A model generated the notes under the pieces. That model did no database searches and had not been told where the DNA came from. It saw nothing but the letters and a program-made list of their open reading frames with translations. Both the position numbers and the translations under genes were made by a program. Shown here piece after piece: positions 27,094-36,305 of a stretch of DNA of 64,000 bases. Source of the DNA: CAVYXF01 sp963772335. Its GTDB lineage: Bacteria > Pseudomonadota > Alphaproteobacteria > Rhizobiales > Rhodomicrobiaceae. The first letter of the stretch is position 1. Each line of letters opens with the position of its first letter. The stretch covers positions 310,001-374,000 of the forward strand of contig CAVYXF010000008.1 of NCBI GenBank assembly GCA_963772335.1. Direction: 5' to 3'.

Positions 27094-27621
27094 GTGCCCG
27101 ATACTGGTGAGCCCCTGCAGCCCAATGCCGCTTCTGATGCGGGCAACGTCTTGACCGAGTTTCGCAATCTCCGTTTTGCGGTCGGCAGCTTCAATTCCTC
27201 GCCGCAATTCCAGCGCGCGTTGGACGACCTTCTACGCCGCGGCTTTGCCTTTGAAAGTTTCAATTGCCTTGCCCCACGGCACGGTCTTGCTGGCGAGACA
27301 CCCCTCACGTTCAGCGTCGACGAACTGGCCTTCCCTGAGGGACCAGTGTGCTGCACAGCCGGCCCGCTGCACGACTGTTTGCGCGCCCGGCTCGATGCAG
27401 GCGCGCGCAGCCTCAGGAATGCGCTCGGCTACTGGCTGGTTCCCCGTCATGCCGCGTACTTTCAGGCGGCTATCGAAAGTGGAAAAATCCAGCTCTGGAT
27501 CCGGCTCACCAATGGCGAGGATGAGCGTCAAGCTTACCAAAGCCTCTTGGCGTGCAGCTCGAATTCAGTGGGCGTCCACGATCTTATGCCGTCCTTGCGC
27601 AGCAACGGTGCTGGCAGCTGA
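27094..27621 (+). CDS. Protein of unknown function in the stress cluster
   Basis: Predicted 175 residues starting with GTG. No signal peptide or membrane segment. Features include FRNLRFAVGSFNSSPQFQRALDDLLRRGFAF near the N-terminus, a Cys pair in EGPVCCTAG, and a C-terminal IQLWIRLTNGEDERQAYQSLL stretch that looks like a beta-alpha unit of the ferredoxin-like kind. The repeated use of a residue pattern like heat-induced general stress proteins (two small alpha/beta halves) is suggestive but I cannot assign a family. Position between the kinase and the Fnr-type regulator suggests a role in the same response. Confidence 0.6.
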   Translation: MPDTGEPLQPNAASDAGNVLTEFRNLRFAVGSFNSSPQFQRALDDLLRRGFAFESFNCLAPRHGLAGETPLTFSVDELAFPEGPVCCTAGPLHDCLRARLDAGARSLRNALGYWLVPRHAAYFQAAIESGKIQLWIRLTNGEDERQAYQSLLACSSNSVGVHDLMPSLRSNGAGS

Positions 27622-27717
27622 TCGGGTGCAGCCGGTCATCGGCGCGCCAATCTTACAATTTGATACATTTTCTCTCCGGGCTGTCGAACGGCAATGACGT
27701 GAGGATGGTGAATTGCT

Positions 27718-27738
27718 CCTTAACGATCTTGGTTAAGG
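27718..27738 (+). promoter_or_regulatory. Inverted repeat overlapping the ribosome site of the Fnr-type regulator gene
   Basis: CCTTAAC-GATCTTG-GTTAAGG has two perfect 7-base arms. The right arm runs into the AAGGAG ribosome site at 27735-27740, and the ATG follows at 27747. It could be an operator or an mRNA hairpin that hides the ribosome site. It does not fit the TTGA/TCAA pattern of Fnr boxes, so simple autoregulation is not indicated. Confidence 0.5.
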
Positions 27739-27746
27739 AGCCGACC

Positions 27747-28439
27747 ATGCAGTCCCCCGCACCTTTCGCGCTTCCAAGCACCTCCCCCAATTCTTCCTGC
27801 GCCGGCTTCGAGCAGAGCCTTGCTCAGGCGAGCTTGCGCCGTGTTGAGGCGAAGCAATTCGTCTTCACCGAGGGCGACCCCAATACGCATCTTTTCCGCG
27901 TGGAGACCGGCGCCATCGCCTTATACAAGATCCTCGTTGACGGGCGGCGCCAGATTGTCGGCTTTGCCTTTCCCGGTGACCTGATCGGGCTTGGTGCGCA
28001 AGGCGAACACGGAATGAACGCCCAAGCGGTCAAGCCGACCCGTTTGCGCTGTATGCCGATTGCACATCTGCATCAATCGGCCAGTCGCGATGCCAGCCTG
28101 GCCTTCAAGCTGTATGAAGCCATGACAAGAGAGCTGGCCGCAACCCGTGATCTCATGCTGATCACCGGACAGCGCAGTGCCATGGAGCGCGTCGCGGGAT
28201 TTCTGCTGGCCTTCTCCCGCCGCAATGAGCGCAATCGGCAGGACCCCGCCGTGATCGAGCTGCCGATGACGCGCGCCGATATCGGCGATTTTCTCGGCCT
28301 CACGATTGAAACCGTCAGTCGCACCTTTACCAAGCTCAAGGCGATGGGTCTGATCGAGCTGCCACAGAGCAACCGTGTCAAGCTTATGGACATCGATCAG
28401 CTTGAGAATCTCGCAGAGGGCGAGGCTGACGCGATCTGA
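27747..28439 (+). CDS. Crp/Fnr family transcriptional regulator, FixK-like
   Basis: About 230 residues. The N-terminal cyclic-nucleotide-type barrel is recognisable (FTEGDPNTHLFRVETGAIALYK, FPGDLIGLG), followed by the dimer helix and a C-terminal HTH with MTRADIGDFLGLTIETVSRTFTKL. The recognition helix E-T-V-S-R matches Fnr and FixK, which read TTGA half-sites. Only one Cys (position 18) occurs near the N-terminus, so the 4Fe-4S oxygen-sensing cluster of Fnr is absent. It therefore probably depends on another sensor, as FixK depends on FixLJ. AAGGAG lies 6 bases before the ATG. Confidence 0.9.
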   Translation: MQSPAPFALPSTSPNSSCAGFEQSLAQASLRRVEAKQFVFTEGDPNTHLFRVETGAIALYKILVDGRRQIVGFAFPGDLIGLGAQGEHGMNAQAVKPTRLRCMPIAHLHQSASRDASLAFKLYEAMTRELAATRDLMLITGQRSAMERVAGFLLAFSRRNERNRQDPAVIELPMTRADIGDFLGLTIETVSRTFTKLKAMGLIELPQSNRVKLMDIDQLENLAEGEADAI

Positions 28440-28513
28440 ACAGGCCGCCCTAGGCTTAGCCACTCCTGCAGATCAACAAGGCAACTTCGACGACGGGGAA
28501 GAGCGGAGCCAGA

Positions 28514-29170
28514 ATGGTGTTCAGAAATCGCCAGGAGGCCGGGCGCAAGCTCGCCGAGCAACTCGCGGCCTACAAAAACCAGCATCCCGTCATTCTGGCG
28601 CTGCCGCGCGGCGGCGTGCCGGTCGCGGCGGAAATCGCGGCAGCGCTCGATGCGCCGCTCGATCTTGTCCTGGTGCGCAAGATCGGCGTGCCCTGGAACC
28701 CCGAACTGGCGATGGGCGCGGTTGTGGATGGCGGCGCGCCGCTGGTCGTGCGCAATCAGGACGTCCTCCGGATGACCGGCATCAGCAATGAAGCGTTTCA
28801 CCATGTCTGCGAGGAAGAGCTGGCCGAGATCGAGCGCCGCAGGCAGCGTTATGTCGGCGGGCGTTCACGGATCGATGTGGCCGGACGGACCGCCATCGTC
28901 GTGGACGACGGCATAGCGACTGGGGCTACAACGCGTGCTGCGCTTAGGGCCACAAGAATGCGCCGTCCCAAGAGGCTCATCCTCGCCGTGCCGGTCGCGC
29001 CGCTCGAGGCGTTAGCCGAGATGCGAGAGGAAGCCGATGAGGTCATTTGCCTCGAGGAGCACGAAGATTTCGGCGCGATCGGCTTCTACTATACCGATTT
29101 CCGCCAGATCGAGGATCAGGAGGTAATCGCGCTTCTGGCGCGCTTTGCGGAAAAGGTCGAGGTCAAATAA
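28514..29170 (+). CDS. Phosphoribosyltransferase-fold protein
   Basis: A 218-residue PRTase. The PRPP loop is seen in TAIVVDDGIATGATTRAAL and the first loop in LALPRGGVPVAAEIA, with the conserved VLVRKIGVPWNPELAMGAV and a C-terminal VICLEEHEDFGAIGFYYTDFRQ. This group is common in stress and low-oxygen clusters next to nitroreductase, universal stress and CBS genes; its substrate is not known. It starts 75 bases after the regulator gene on the same strand, so it could be in the same transcript. Confidence 0.88.
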   Translation: MVFRNRQEAGRKLAEQLAAYKNQHPVILALPRGGVPVAAEIAAALDAPLDLVLVRKIGVPWNPELAMGAVVDGGAPLVVRNQDVLRMTGISNEAFHHVCEEELAEIERRRQRYVGGRSRIDVAGRTAIVVDDGIATGATTRAALRATRMRRPKRLILAVPVAPLEALAEMREEADEVICLEEHEDFGAIGFYYTDFRQIEDQEVIALLARFAEKVEVK

Positions 29171-29238
29171 GGAATTCAGCCTGTACGCCCCATACGCACG
29201 GTCGCGCAGGCCAGGGAACAAGACCGCATTGGCAATGG

Positions 29239-29252
29239 TTGCTCTCTCGCAA
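29239..29252 (+). promoter_or_regulatory. Weak Fnr/FixK-type palindrome before the nitroreductase gene
   Basis: TTGCTCTCTCGCAA fits TTG[A/C]-N6-[T/G]CAA with perfect outer arms. It is 130-180 bases upstream of the candidate starts of the Acg-type gene and no good -10 sequence is seen about 40 bases downstream. Listed as a candidate because three other matches occur in this cluster. Confidence 0.25.
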
Positions 29253-29417
29253 AGCTAGCGTGAGACCGAACCCCCGCGGAGCGCTCCGTGTGTATTCCCC
29301 TTCTGAAATAGGCCGGCCGCTCAATATCGCTCTGACCTCGTCACCCAACGGAGGTCCCCTCACGGCCGATATGCATCGGCTAAAATGTGCTCACCACCTA
29401 CCGGTCGATGCAGAGCG

Positions 29418-30656
29418 ATGATGCGTTTTCATCCCGGGGGAAGGCGCGATAGGACTGAGCACCGGGCCGGGCCGGCCAAGGCGAAGGCCGCAGGCTTGGC
29501 CGGCATTGCGAGACTGGCTGGCGGGGCGGCGCTGTGGCGGACATGGAGTCATAGGGTTTGGGGCGTTGGGAAGGGCGCGCCTTATGAGCCGTGGCAAAGC
29601 TGGGCCGACGGCGAGGGCACCACCAAGCTTATCCACGCGGCCGTTCTCGCGGCCAATGCCCACAACACCCAGCCGTGGCGTTTCCGCATCGGAAGGGACG
29701 AAATTGCCGTCTTTGCCGACCTTGAGCGGAATATTGGCAGCTTCGATCCGTTTCGCCGCGAGCTCCATCAGTCCATCGGCTGTGCGCTGGAGAACATTGC
29801 TCTGGCGGCTCAGGCGCAAGGCCAGAAGGCACAAATCGAGATGGCGCCTGGAAGGCTGTCACTCGCCCCGCCGGCCGGAACGGCGGACCCCGAGCCGATC
29901 GCGACCATCAAGCTGGCGCCCGCGGAGCAGGCGGAAAGCGAGCTGTACCGCGCAATCCCTCAGCGGCACACCCATCGCGGCGTCTATCGGCCCGACAAAC
30001 CTGTCCCCGAGGCCATGCAAGCCGAGATGCACGCCTGTATCTCGGCCGAGCTGCCTGTGAGCCTGTTCCTGTTCAGCGGGGATGCGACCGCCCCACTCGC
30101 CAAGCTGATAATCGCATCGACACGAGCCATTATCGAAGATCGGCAGATGGCAGATGATAACGCCAAATGGTTCCGCTTCAATTCCGACGCGGTTGAGCTG
30201 CATCGCGACGGGCTCACGCTCGATACCAATGTCATGGCGCCGCTACAGCATCTGGGGGCGAAACTGTTTCCGCCCTCGGACGAGGCCGCGAACAGCAGTT
30301 GGCGCGACACGACGGCAAAGGTGCATTTGCGCGCCGCACCGCTCCTCGGAATGATCGCGGTGCCGGACCTCTATGATCAGCGGATGGCGCTGGCCGTCGG
30401 CCGGATCTGGCAACGGCTCCATCTTCTGTTGACCGCGCGCGGACTTGTCGCCCAGCCGCTCAATCAGCCAGCGGCGCGCGTCGACCGCGAACGCGAGCTG
30501 AACATGCGCGCCGCAACGGGCGCGGCCCTGGCTGAGATCACCGGTGATGCGGCATGGCAGCCGACTTTCATCTTCCGCGCCGGCTATGCCGACCGGATGG
30601 CGCCGCCAAGTCCGCGCCGCCCTGTTGCGGCGGTCATAAGCCCTGCTCCGGCCTGA
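29418..30656 (+). CDS. Acg-family nitroreductase-fold FMN-binding protein
   Basis: About 412 residues, a double nitroreductase-type domain. Key features are AAVLAANAHNTQPWRFRIG, where HNTQPW contacts flavin, FDPFRRELHQSIGCALENIALAA, and RHTHRGVYRPDKPVPE. The mycobacterial member Acg (Rv2032) is part of the DosR dormancy regulon and may sequester FMN rather than act as an enzyme. The N-terminal 45 residues have a weak hydrophobic stretch (AGLAGIARLAGGAALW), possibly an export or membrane segment. The start is uncertain (29385, 29418 or 29421). Confidence 0.82.
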   Translation: MMRFHPGGRRDRTEHRAGPAKAKAAGLAGIARLAGGAALWRTWSHRVWGVGKGAPYEPWQSWADGEGTTKLIHAAVLAANAHNTQPWRFRIGRDEIAVFADLERNIGSFDPFRRELHQSIGCALENIALAAQAQGQKAQIEMAPGRLSLAPPAGTADPEPIATIKLAPAEQAESELYRAIPQRHTHRGVYRPDKPVPEAMQAEMHACISAELPVSLFLFSGDATAPLAKLIIASTRAIIEDRQMADDNAKWFRFNSDAVELHRDGLTLDTNVMAPLQHLGAKLFPPSDEAANSSWRDTTAKVHLRAAPLLGMIAVPDLYDQRMALAVGRIWQRLHLLLTARGLVAQPLNQPAARVDRERELNMRAATGAALAEITGDAAWQPTFIFRAGYADRMAPPSPRRPVAAVISPAPA

Positions 30657-30679
30657 ACCAGGCCGAAGTGCTAGTGCCG

Positions 30680-31190
30680 CTACTGGGGCGCCGTGCCCAG
30701 TGCGCGATAAAGCTCGTCGATATAGGCCGAGCTGCCAGAATGCAGGATCACAGCATGTCCTCGGCCCGCGTCATGGCGACATAGAGGAGATCTCCGGTCG
30801 ATACCGTTGTTGCCGCTGTTGAACGGCGAGGGCAGCAGGTCGGCCCAGAGCAGCAAGACGATACGGAACTGCAGCCCGCGTGCGCTACGCATGGGAAGGA
30901 TTTTCACCGCCTCCTCGCGGAGCGTGCCAATGGGCTTGTCGCCCGCCGGCAGCACGGCGCGGGTGAAGCCATTCAGGCGGTCGCAGAGCGCCGTCACAGT
31001 CGCATCCGGACGCCGCCGCGGAAAGAGCACGGCCATATCACCGGGTTTAATGCGCTAGAGTCGCCCGCCGATCTCCAGTCCGCCGCGCAACCAGGTCTCG
31101 ATCAGTGCGGCCGCGTAATGCACCTCGCTCGCAGCATCGTCGAGCCGGATCAGCCAGGCACGCGCCTCGACCATATCCGCCGGGTGCGTC
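30680..31190 (-). pseudogene. Remnant of a UvrD-type superfamily I helicase C-terminus
   Basis: Only the C-terminal third is left. Readable pieces in order: ARAWLIRLDDAASEVHY, then a TAG stop at about 31055, RIKPGDMAVLFPRRRPDA, MRSARGLQFRIVLLLW (motif V region, with MR where the family has MH), a frame change, LLYVAMTRAEDML (motif VI), another frame change, and ILHSGSSAYIDELYRAL. One nonsense codon and two opposite frame changes plus loss of the whole ATPase core make this a true relic. It lies directly downstream of atpG. Confidence 0.8.
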
Positions 31191-31196
31191 GGGTGC

Positions 31197-32059
31197 TCAG
31201 CTGCGTCTTGCTCCCGCCGCGGCCGCAAGCTCGATGACTTCGCTGGTGATCTCCTCCTGCCGCAGCTGCCTTGACTTTGCCGCGAGACGGTCGAGCGTTT
31301 CGGCGACATTGGTCCGCGCCGCTATCATGGCGCGCATGCGAGCCTCGTTCTCGGCGGCGAAGGACAGCATCACGGCCTCGCACAGCTCGGCGAAAATATA
31401 TTCCTCCGCCAGCCGGTCGAGCAGAACCTGCGGCGGCAGTGTGAGCAGCGGCGGCACCGCTTTCGGAACCGGCGGGAAGCGGCTGAAATCGAACGGCATC
31501 AGGCGTTTCTGTACAACGCGGAGCGCGGCCTCGCCATCCGGTACCGCGTGAACCACGGTCACATACGCAATGGCCCGGGCATCCAACCTTTGATAAAGCG
31601 TCTCGACGATGCGGTTGGCGAGCGAGGCGGTCTGCCCGGCATGTGCGATCATTGGGGCGGACCAACGGGCGGCGATGTCGCGTTCTGCCGCTGCGACCAT
31701 CCCGCGGTTCCCGACGAGCAGCAACTCGGTCCGCCCCGCCGGTCCGCTTCGGGCAACGGCCATGGCCGCCTCGAGCACTCGCTCGCTGAACGTCCCTGCA
31801 AATCCTTGCTCGGCGCACAGCGCAATGATGGCATGGCCGCCGTCCGTTTCATGCGGATCGTGGCTGTGCCCCGGTTCCGGAAGGAAGACGAGCGCCTGGC
31901 CGATGGCATGGGCGATCGCAGCAGCATAGGCGCGGATCGCATCGACCTGGGCGCGCGCCTCGCGGGAACGTGCGGCTGCGATGCCGCGCATGGCGGTGAC
32001 GACAGCTGAAAGCTGGTGAACAGTGCCTATGCGGGCCTGGATGTCGCTCAGCCGTTCGG

Positions 32060-32063
<4 letters not shown>
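31197..32063 (-). CDS. atpG: N-type ATPase subunit gamma
   Basis: A 288-residue central stalk subunit. It starts MTERLSDIQARIGTVHQL, the usual coiled N-terminal helix contacting alpha/beta, and ends with a second coiled helix (MRAMIAARTNVAETLDRLAAKSRQ) with typical gamma sequence. Its ATG overlaps the atpA stop (ATGA). Gamma is the last gene in the N-ATPase order atpDCQRBEFAG, as here. More divergent from housekeeping F1 gamma, which is expected for this class. Confidence 0.88.
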
Positions 32064-33566
<1,503 letters not shown>

Positions 33567-33577
<11 letters not shown>

Positions 33578-34316
33578 GATGACGTCCATTCGTCAGTTCG
33601 GCGGCGATGCGGTCAAGATCGGCGCGGAAGCTGTTTCGGATGAGCGCGTGCGGCGTGTCGACCTCCAAGCCGGCGATGAGGCCGGGATCGTTTTCGACCT
33701 CCAATTCCACCGGCCGGCCCAGCGCCTCGGCAAGCCGTGAGCGGCAGGTTTCTCTCTCCGCCTCGGTAAGGGCACGCGCGGCCTTGATGTGAAGCGTGGA
33801 TCCATGGGCGCCCAGACCTGCGCGCGCGTGCTCGGGCAAAGCCGCAAGCGCATCGACCAGGCCATCGACAAATCCATCAATGCGCGCCTTGTCCGGCAGG
33901 CGGGCGAGCAGCTTACCGGCGATATCGACGGCAAGCTGGGTGGCGTGCTCGGCGTTCGCGGCGGCCTCGGCGTGACGGGCGCGCTCGATCTCCGCGCTCG
34001 CGGCTGCGCGCAGTTTATCCGCCTCGGCGCGCGCGGCGGCGAGCATCGAGGCTGTTTGCGCCTCGGCATCGCTTGCAGCGGCCTTCAGCGCGTCGGCGCG
34101 CGTGTCAGCGATGCGCTTCACTTCCGCCGCAGCCTTATCGCGTTCAGTGGCGGCCTCGTCTTTGTTGGCCTGCGCCTCATCGAGCAGCTTGCGGGCCGCC
34201 GTCTGCCGCGCGGCGATCATGTCGGCCACAGGGCGAAACAGGAAGCGCGACAAAATCCAGATGAGAATAAGGACGTTCACCGTCTGCAGCGCAAGCGTCC
34301 ACCAGTCGATATGCAT
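33567..34316 (-). CDS. atpF: N-type ATPase subunit b with delta-like C-terminal extension
   Basis: A 249-residue peripheral stalk subunit. One N-terminal membrane helix (about residues 4-28), then a long Ala/Glu/Lys-rich coiled coil (30-135), then a folded C-terminal part (about 150-245) that resembles the delta subunit by position and length. The operon has no separate atpH (delta), as is usual for N-ATPases, so this extension probably takes over delta's task on top of F1. Confidence 0.88.
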
Positions 34317-34328
34317 GGGGCGGCTGGC

Positions 34329-34574
34329 TCACTTCACGAAGGGGTTGGCGAACAGCACGAGCAGCGCGATAACGAGGCAGTAGATCGCCATGGTCTCGAT
34401 CATGGCGAGGCCGACGAACAGCGTGCGCGACAGCGTGCCGGCGGCCTCCGGCTGGCGGGCGATGGCGTCCATCGCCGCCGCAACGGCGCGCCCTTCGGCA
34501 AGCGCCGGCCCGATGGCCCCGAAGGAGACGGCGATCGCCGCCGCAAGAATGCTCACGATCTCGATCCAGTTCAT
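34329..34574 (-). CDS. atpE: N-type ATPase subunit c (rotor ring)
   Basis: An 81-residue helical hairpin. Helix 1 has IGPALAEG with Glu27; helix 2 has GLAMIETMAIYCL with Glu60, Thr61 and Tyr65. In the Na+ ring of Ilyobacter the ligands Gln32, Glu65, Ser66 and Tyr70 have the same spacing (33 residues from first to second, +1 and +5). The polar loop is ARQPEA. This is the two-carboxylate pattern of N-ATPases; whether it carries Na+ or H+ cannot be settled from sequence. It overlaps atpB by 4 bases (ATGA). Confidence 0.92.
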   Translation of the reverse strand: MNWIEIVSILAAAIAVSFGAIGPALAEGRAVAAAMDAIARQPEAAGTLSRTLFVGLAMIETMAIYCLVIALLVLFANPFVK

Positions 34575-35280
34575 GACGGTTCCCGTTTCTGATTGGAAGA
34601 TTGCAGGGGCGTTTTGCGGCGCTCGCCGATGGCGGCACCGATGAACACGGTCGCGAGCACCGCGAAGATATAGGCCTGCACGGCCCCGGTCAGCAGGTCG
34701 AGCGCCATCAGCGGGATCGGCACCAGCAGCCCGGCGAGCGAGAGCACGATGCCGACAACGAAAACTCCGCTCATCACATTGCCGAACAGGCGTACGATCA
34801 GCGAGAAGGTGCGCGTGATCTGCTCGACGATATTGAGGGGGATCATCACCCAGGTCGGCTCGGCGAAGGTCGCGAGGTAGCCGCGCCAGCCCCGCATGCG
34901 GATCCCGAAGTAGATGGTCGCTGCGAAGACGATGAGCGCAAGGGCCGCATCGGTTTCAAGATGCGCGGTCGGCGGCTCGATGCCCGGCACAAGCGAGGAC
35001 CAGTTGGCGATCAGCACGAAGATGAAAATCGTGCCGATCAGCGGCCGGTAGGGGGCAGGGCTCGACCTGCATGGTGTCCCGGACCTGGCCGTCGATCGCT
35101 TCGACGACGGTCTTCCAGCAGAGCCTGGGCCTTGGAGGGGTGGAGGGAAAGCCGCTTCGTGACCCATGCCGCCGCCCCGCCGATCACGATCATGATGGCC
35201 CAGGTCACCAGGACTGGCGCCGAGATCGGCACCGGTCCGAGCCAGAACAGCAGTTGCAAGTCCAGCGGCGAGCCATTCAT
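34571..35280 (-). CDS. atpB: N-type ATPase subunit a, two apparent frame breaks
   Basis: The ion channel half of Fo. Read over three frames: MNGSPLDLQLLFWLGPVPIS to KAQALLE, then VVEAIDGQVRDTMQVEP, then APYRPLIGTIFIFVLIANWSSLVPG through SLIVRLFGNVMSG, which carries the essential Arg, to ERRKTPLQ. Breaks lie near 35109-35110 and 35051-35058, each fixed by removing one base, giving about 235 residues. Start and stop overlap neighbours by ATGA on both sides, which supports the ends chosen. Confidence 0.85.
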
Positions 35281-35577
35281 GCCGATCTCCCCAGGCGGCG
35301 CATCAGAATCGCACGTCCCAGCATCAGGCCGAGGGCGCCGCACAGCAGCGGCAGCGCGCCGAGTGTCGAGAGGCCGGCAAGAACGCCGAACAGCACGGCA
35401 AAGCGCGCAAGCTGCATGGCCAGCGCGCGCAGCACGCCGCCGCTCAAATAGCTTTGCGTATTCCACCACAGCGAGCCGAAATGAAGCAGACCGAGCAGCA
35501 CGCCCACACCGAGGCCGAACGCCGCGGCGAGCAGTGGTCCGCCGGGAAAACCCTTCGATCCCGGGCGTCAAGGTCAT
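35277..35577 (-). CDS. atpR: N-ATPase-specific membrane subunit AtpR, one apparent frame break
   Basis: A small protein with three hydrophobic segments, found only in N-ATPase operons, thought to hold Arg residues facing the c-ring. The product begins MTLTPGIEGF and, after removal of one base in the AAAA at 35547-35550, continues PGGPLLAAAFGLGVGVLLG and HFGSLWWNTQ to LMRRLGRSA, about 99 residues. The restored start makes an ATGA overlap with atpQ, a strong sign that the correction is right. Confidence 0.82.
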
Positions 35578-35855
35578 GAGCTGTGCATCCATCTCCAGGC
35601 GGACCAGAAGCCAAGGGCCGCGCCGATCATGATCAGCGGCGCGGAGAAGAAAATGCCGGTCTCGAAGGTTCGGTCGAGCCAGCGGCCGATGAAGACGCCG
35701 AGCAGCGTCGGCACGATGATCGTCCAGCCAAGGATGCCGATCTGTCCGAGGCGCGCGCCGAGCGAGGGCTCCGGATCGTTCTCACCTGCTTTGGCGCGCT
35801 CGGCTGCGCGACGCGCGGCCTCGGCCAGCCGGTCGCCTTCGGGGCCTTCGGTCAT
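35574..35855 (-). CDS. atpQ: N-ATPase membrane subunit AtpQ (AtpI-like)
   Basis: A 93-residue protein with a polar N-terminal third and two membrane helices (about 40-60 and 68-88), with IGRWLDRTFETG between them, as in AtpI-type proteins. AtpQ is one of the two extra membrane proteins that define N-ATPase operons, and is placed between the epsilon and AtpR genes. The ATG at 35855 overlaps the restored atpC stop (ATGA). AtpI-like proteins help assemble the c-ring. Confidence 0.87.
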   Translation of the reverse strand: MTEGPEGDRLAEAARRAAERAKAGENDPEPSLGARLGQIGILGWTIIVPTLLGVFIGRWLDRTFETGIFFSAPLIMIGAALGFWSAWRWMHSS

Positions 35856-36305
35856 CGCAGATCCTCCTCCACGGCAGGAGCCTCGGACATGCCGGCCGGT
35901 TCGGGGCGCAGATAGCGCACGAGCTGACGCACGGCGCGGGCATGAAGCCGCGTCTGCTCCACGCGCGCCTGGCGCCCGGCCTCCAGCTCGGTGGCCCGCA
36001 TGGCCTCGACAGTGCGCTCGAGCGCAGCCAGATCGTCGCCAAGCGTGCCCTGACGGCATGCTATGGCAACCCGCCGTCCTTCCGATACCGTCAGGACGCC
36101 GCCGCGCAGCGCACAGATAATGCGTTATGCCGTCCGCATTGCGCCAGCGGACGACGGAGGCCGGCAGCACGGTGATGAGGTCGCTGTGGCCGGGCAGAAT
36201 GCCGAAGCTCCCGCTCTCATCCTCGGCACGGATCGAGCGCACATCCGCGTTTTCCACCAGAACCGCGCTCAGCGTGGTGATCGTGAGATGAAGCCCCGCA
36301 CTCAC
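35852..36305 (-). CDS. atpC: N-type ATPase subunit epsilon, one apparent frame break
   Basis: Starts with GTG in a GTGA overlap with the atpD stop. N-terminal beta-sandwich: LHLTITTLSAVLVEN, SGSFGILPGHSDLITVLPASVVRW. After removal of the extra base near 36116 it continues CALRGGVLTVSEGRRVAIAC and then a helical region up to EEDLR, about 150 residues. Without the correction the frame runs into nonsense and fuses to atpQ. The role is central-stalk coupling. Confidence 0.83.
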
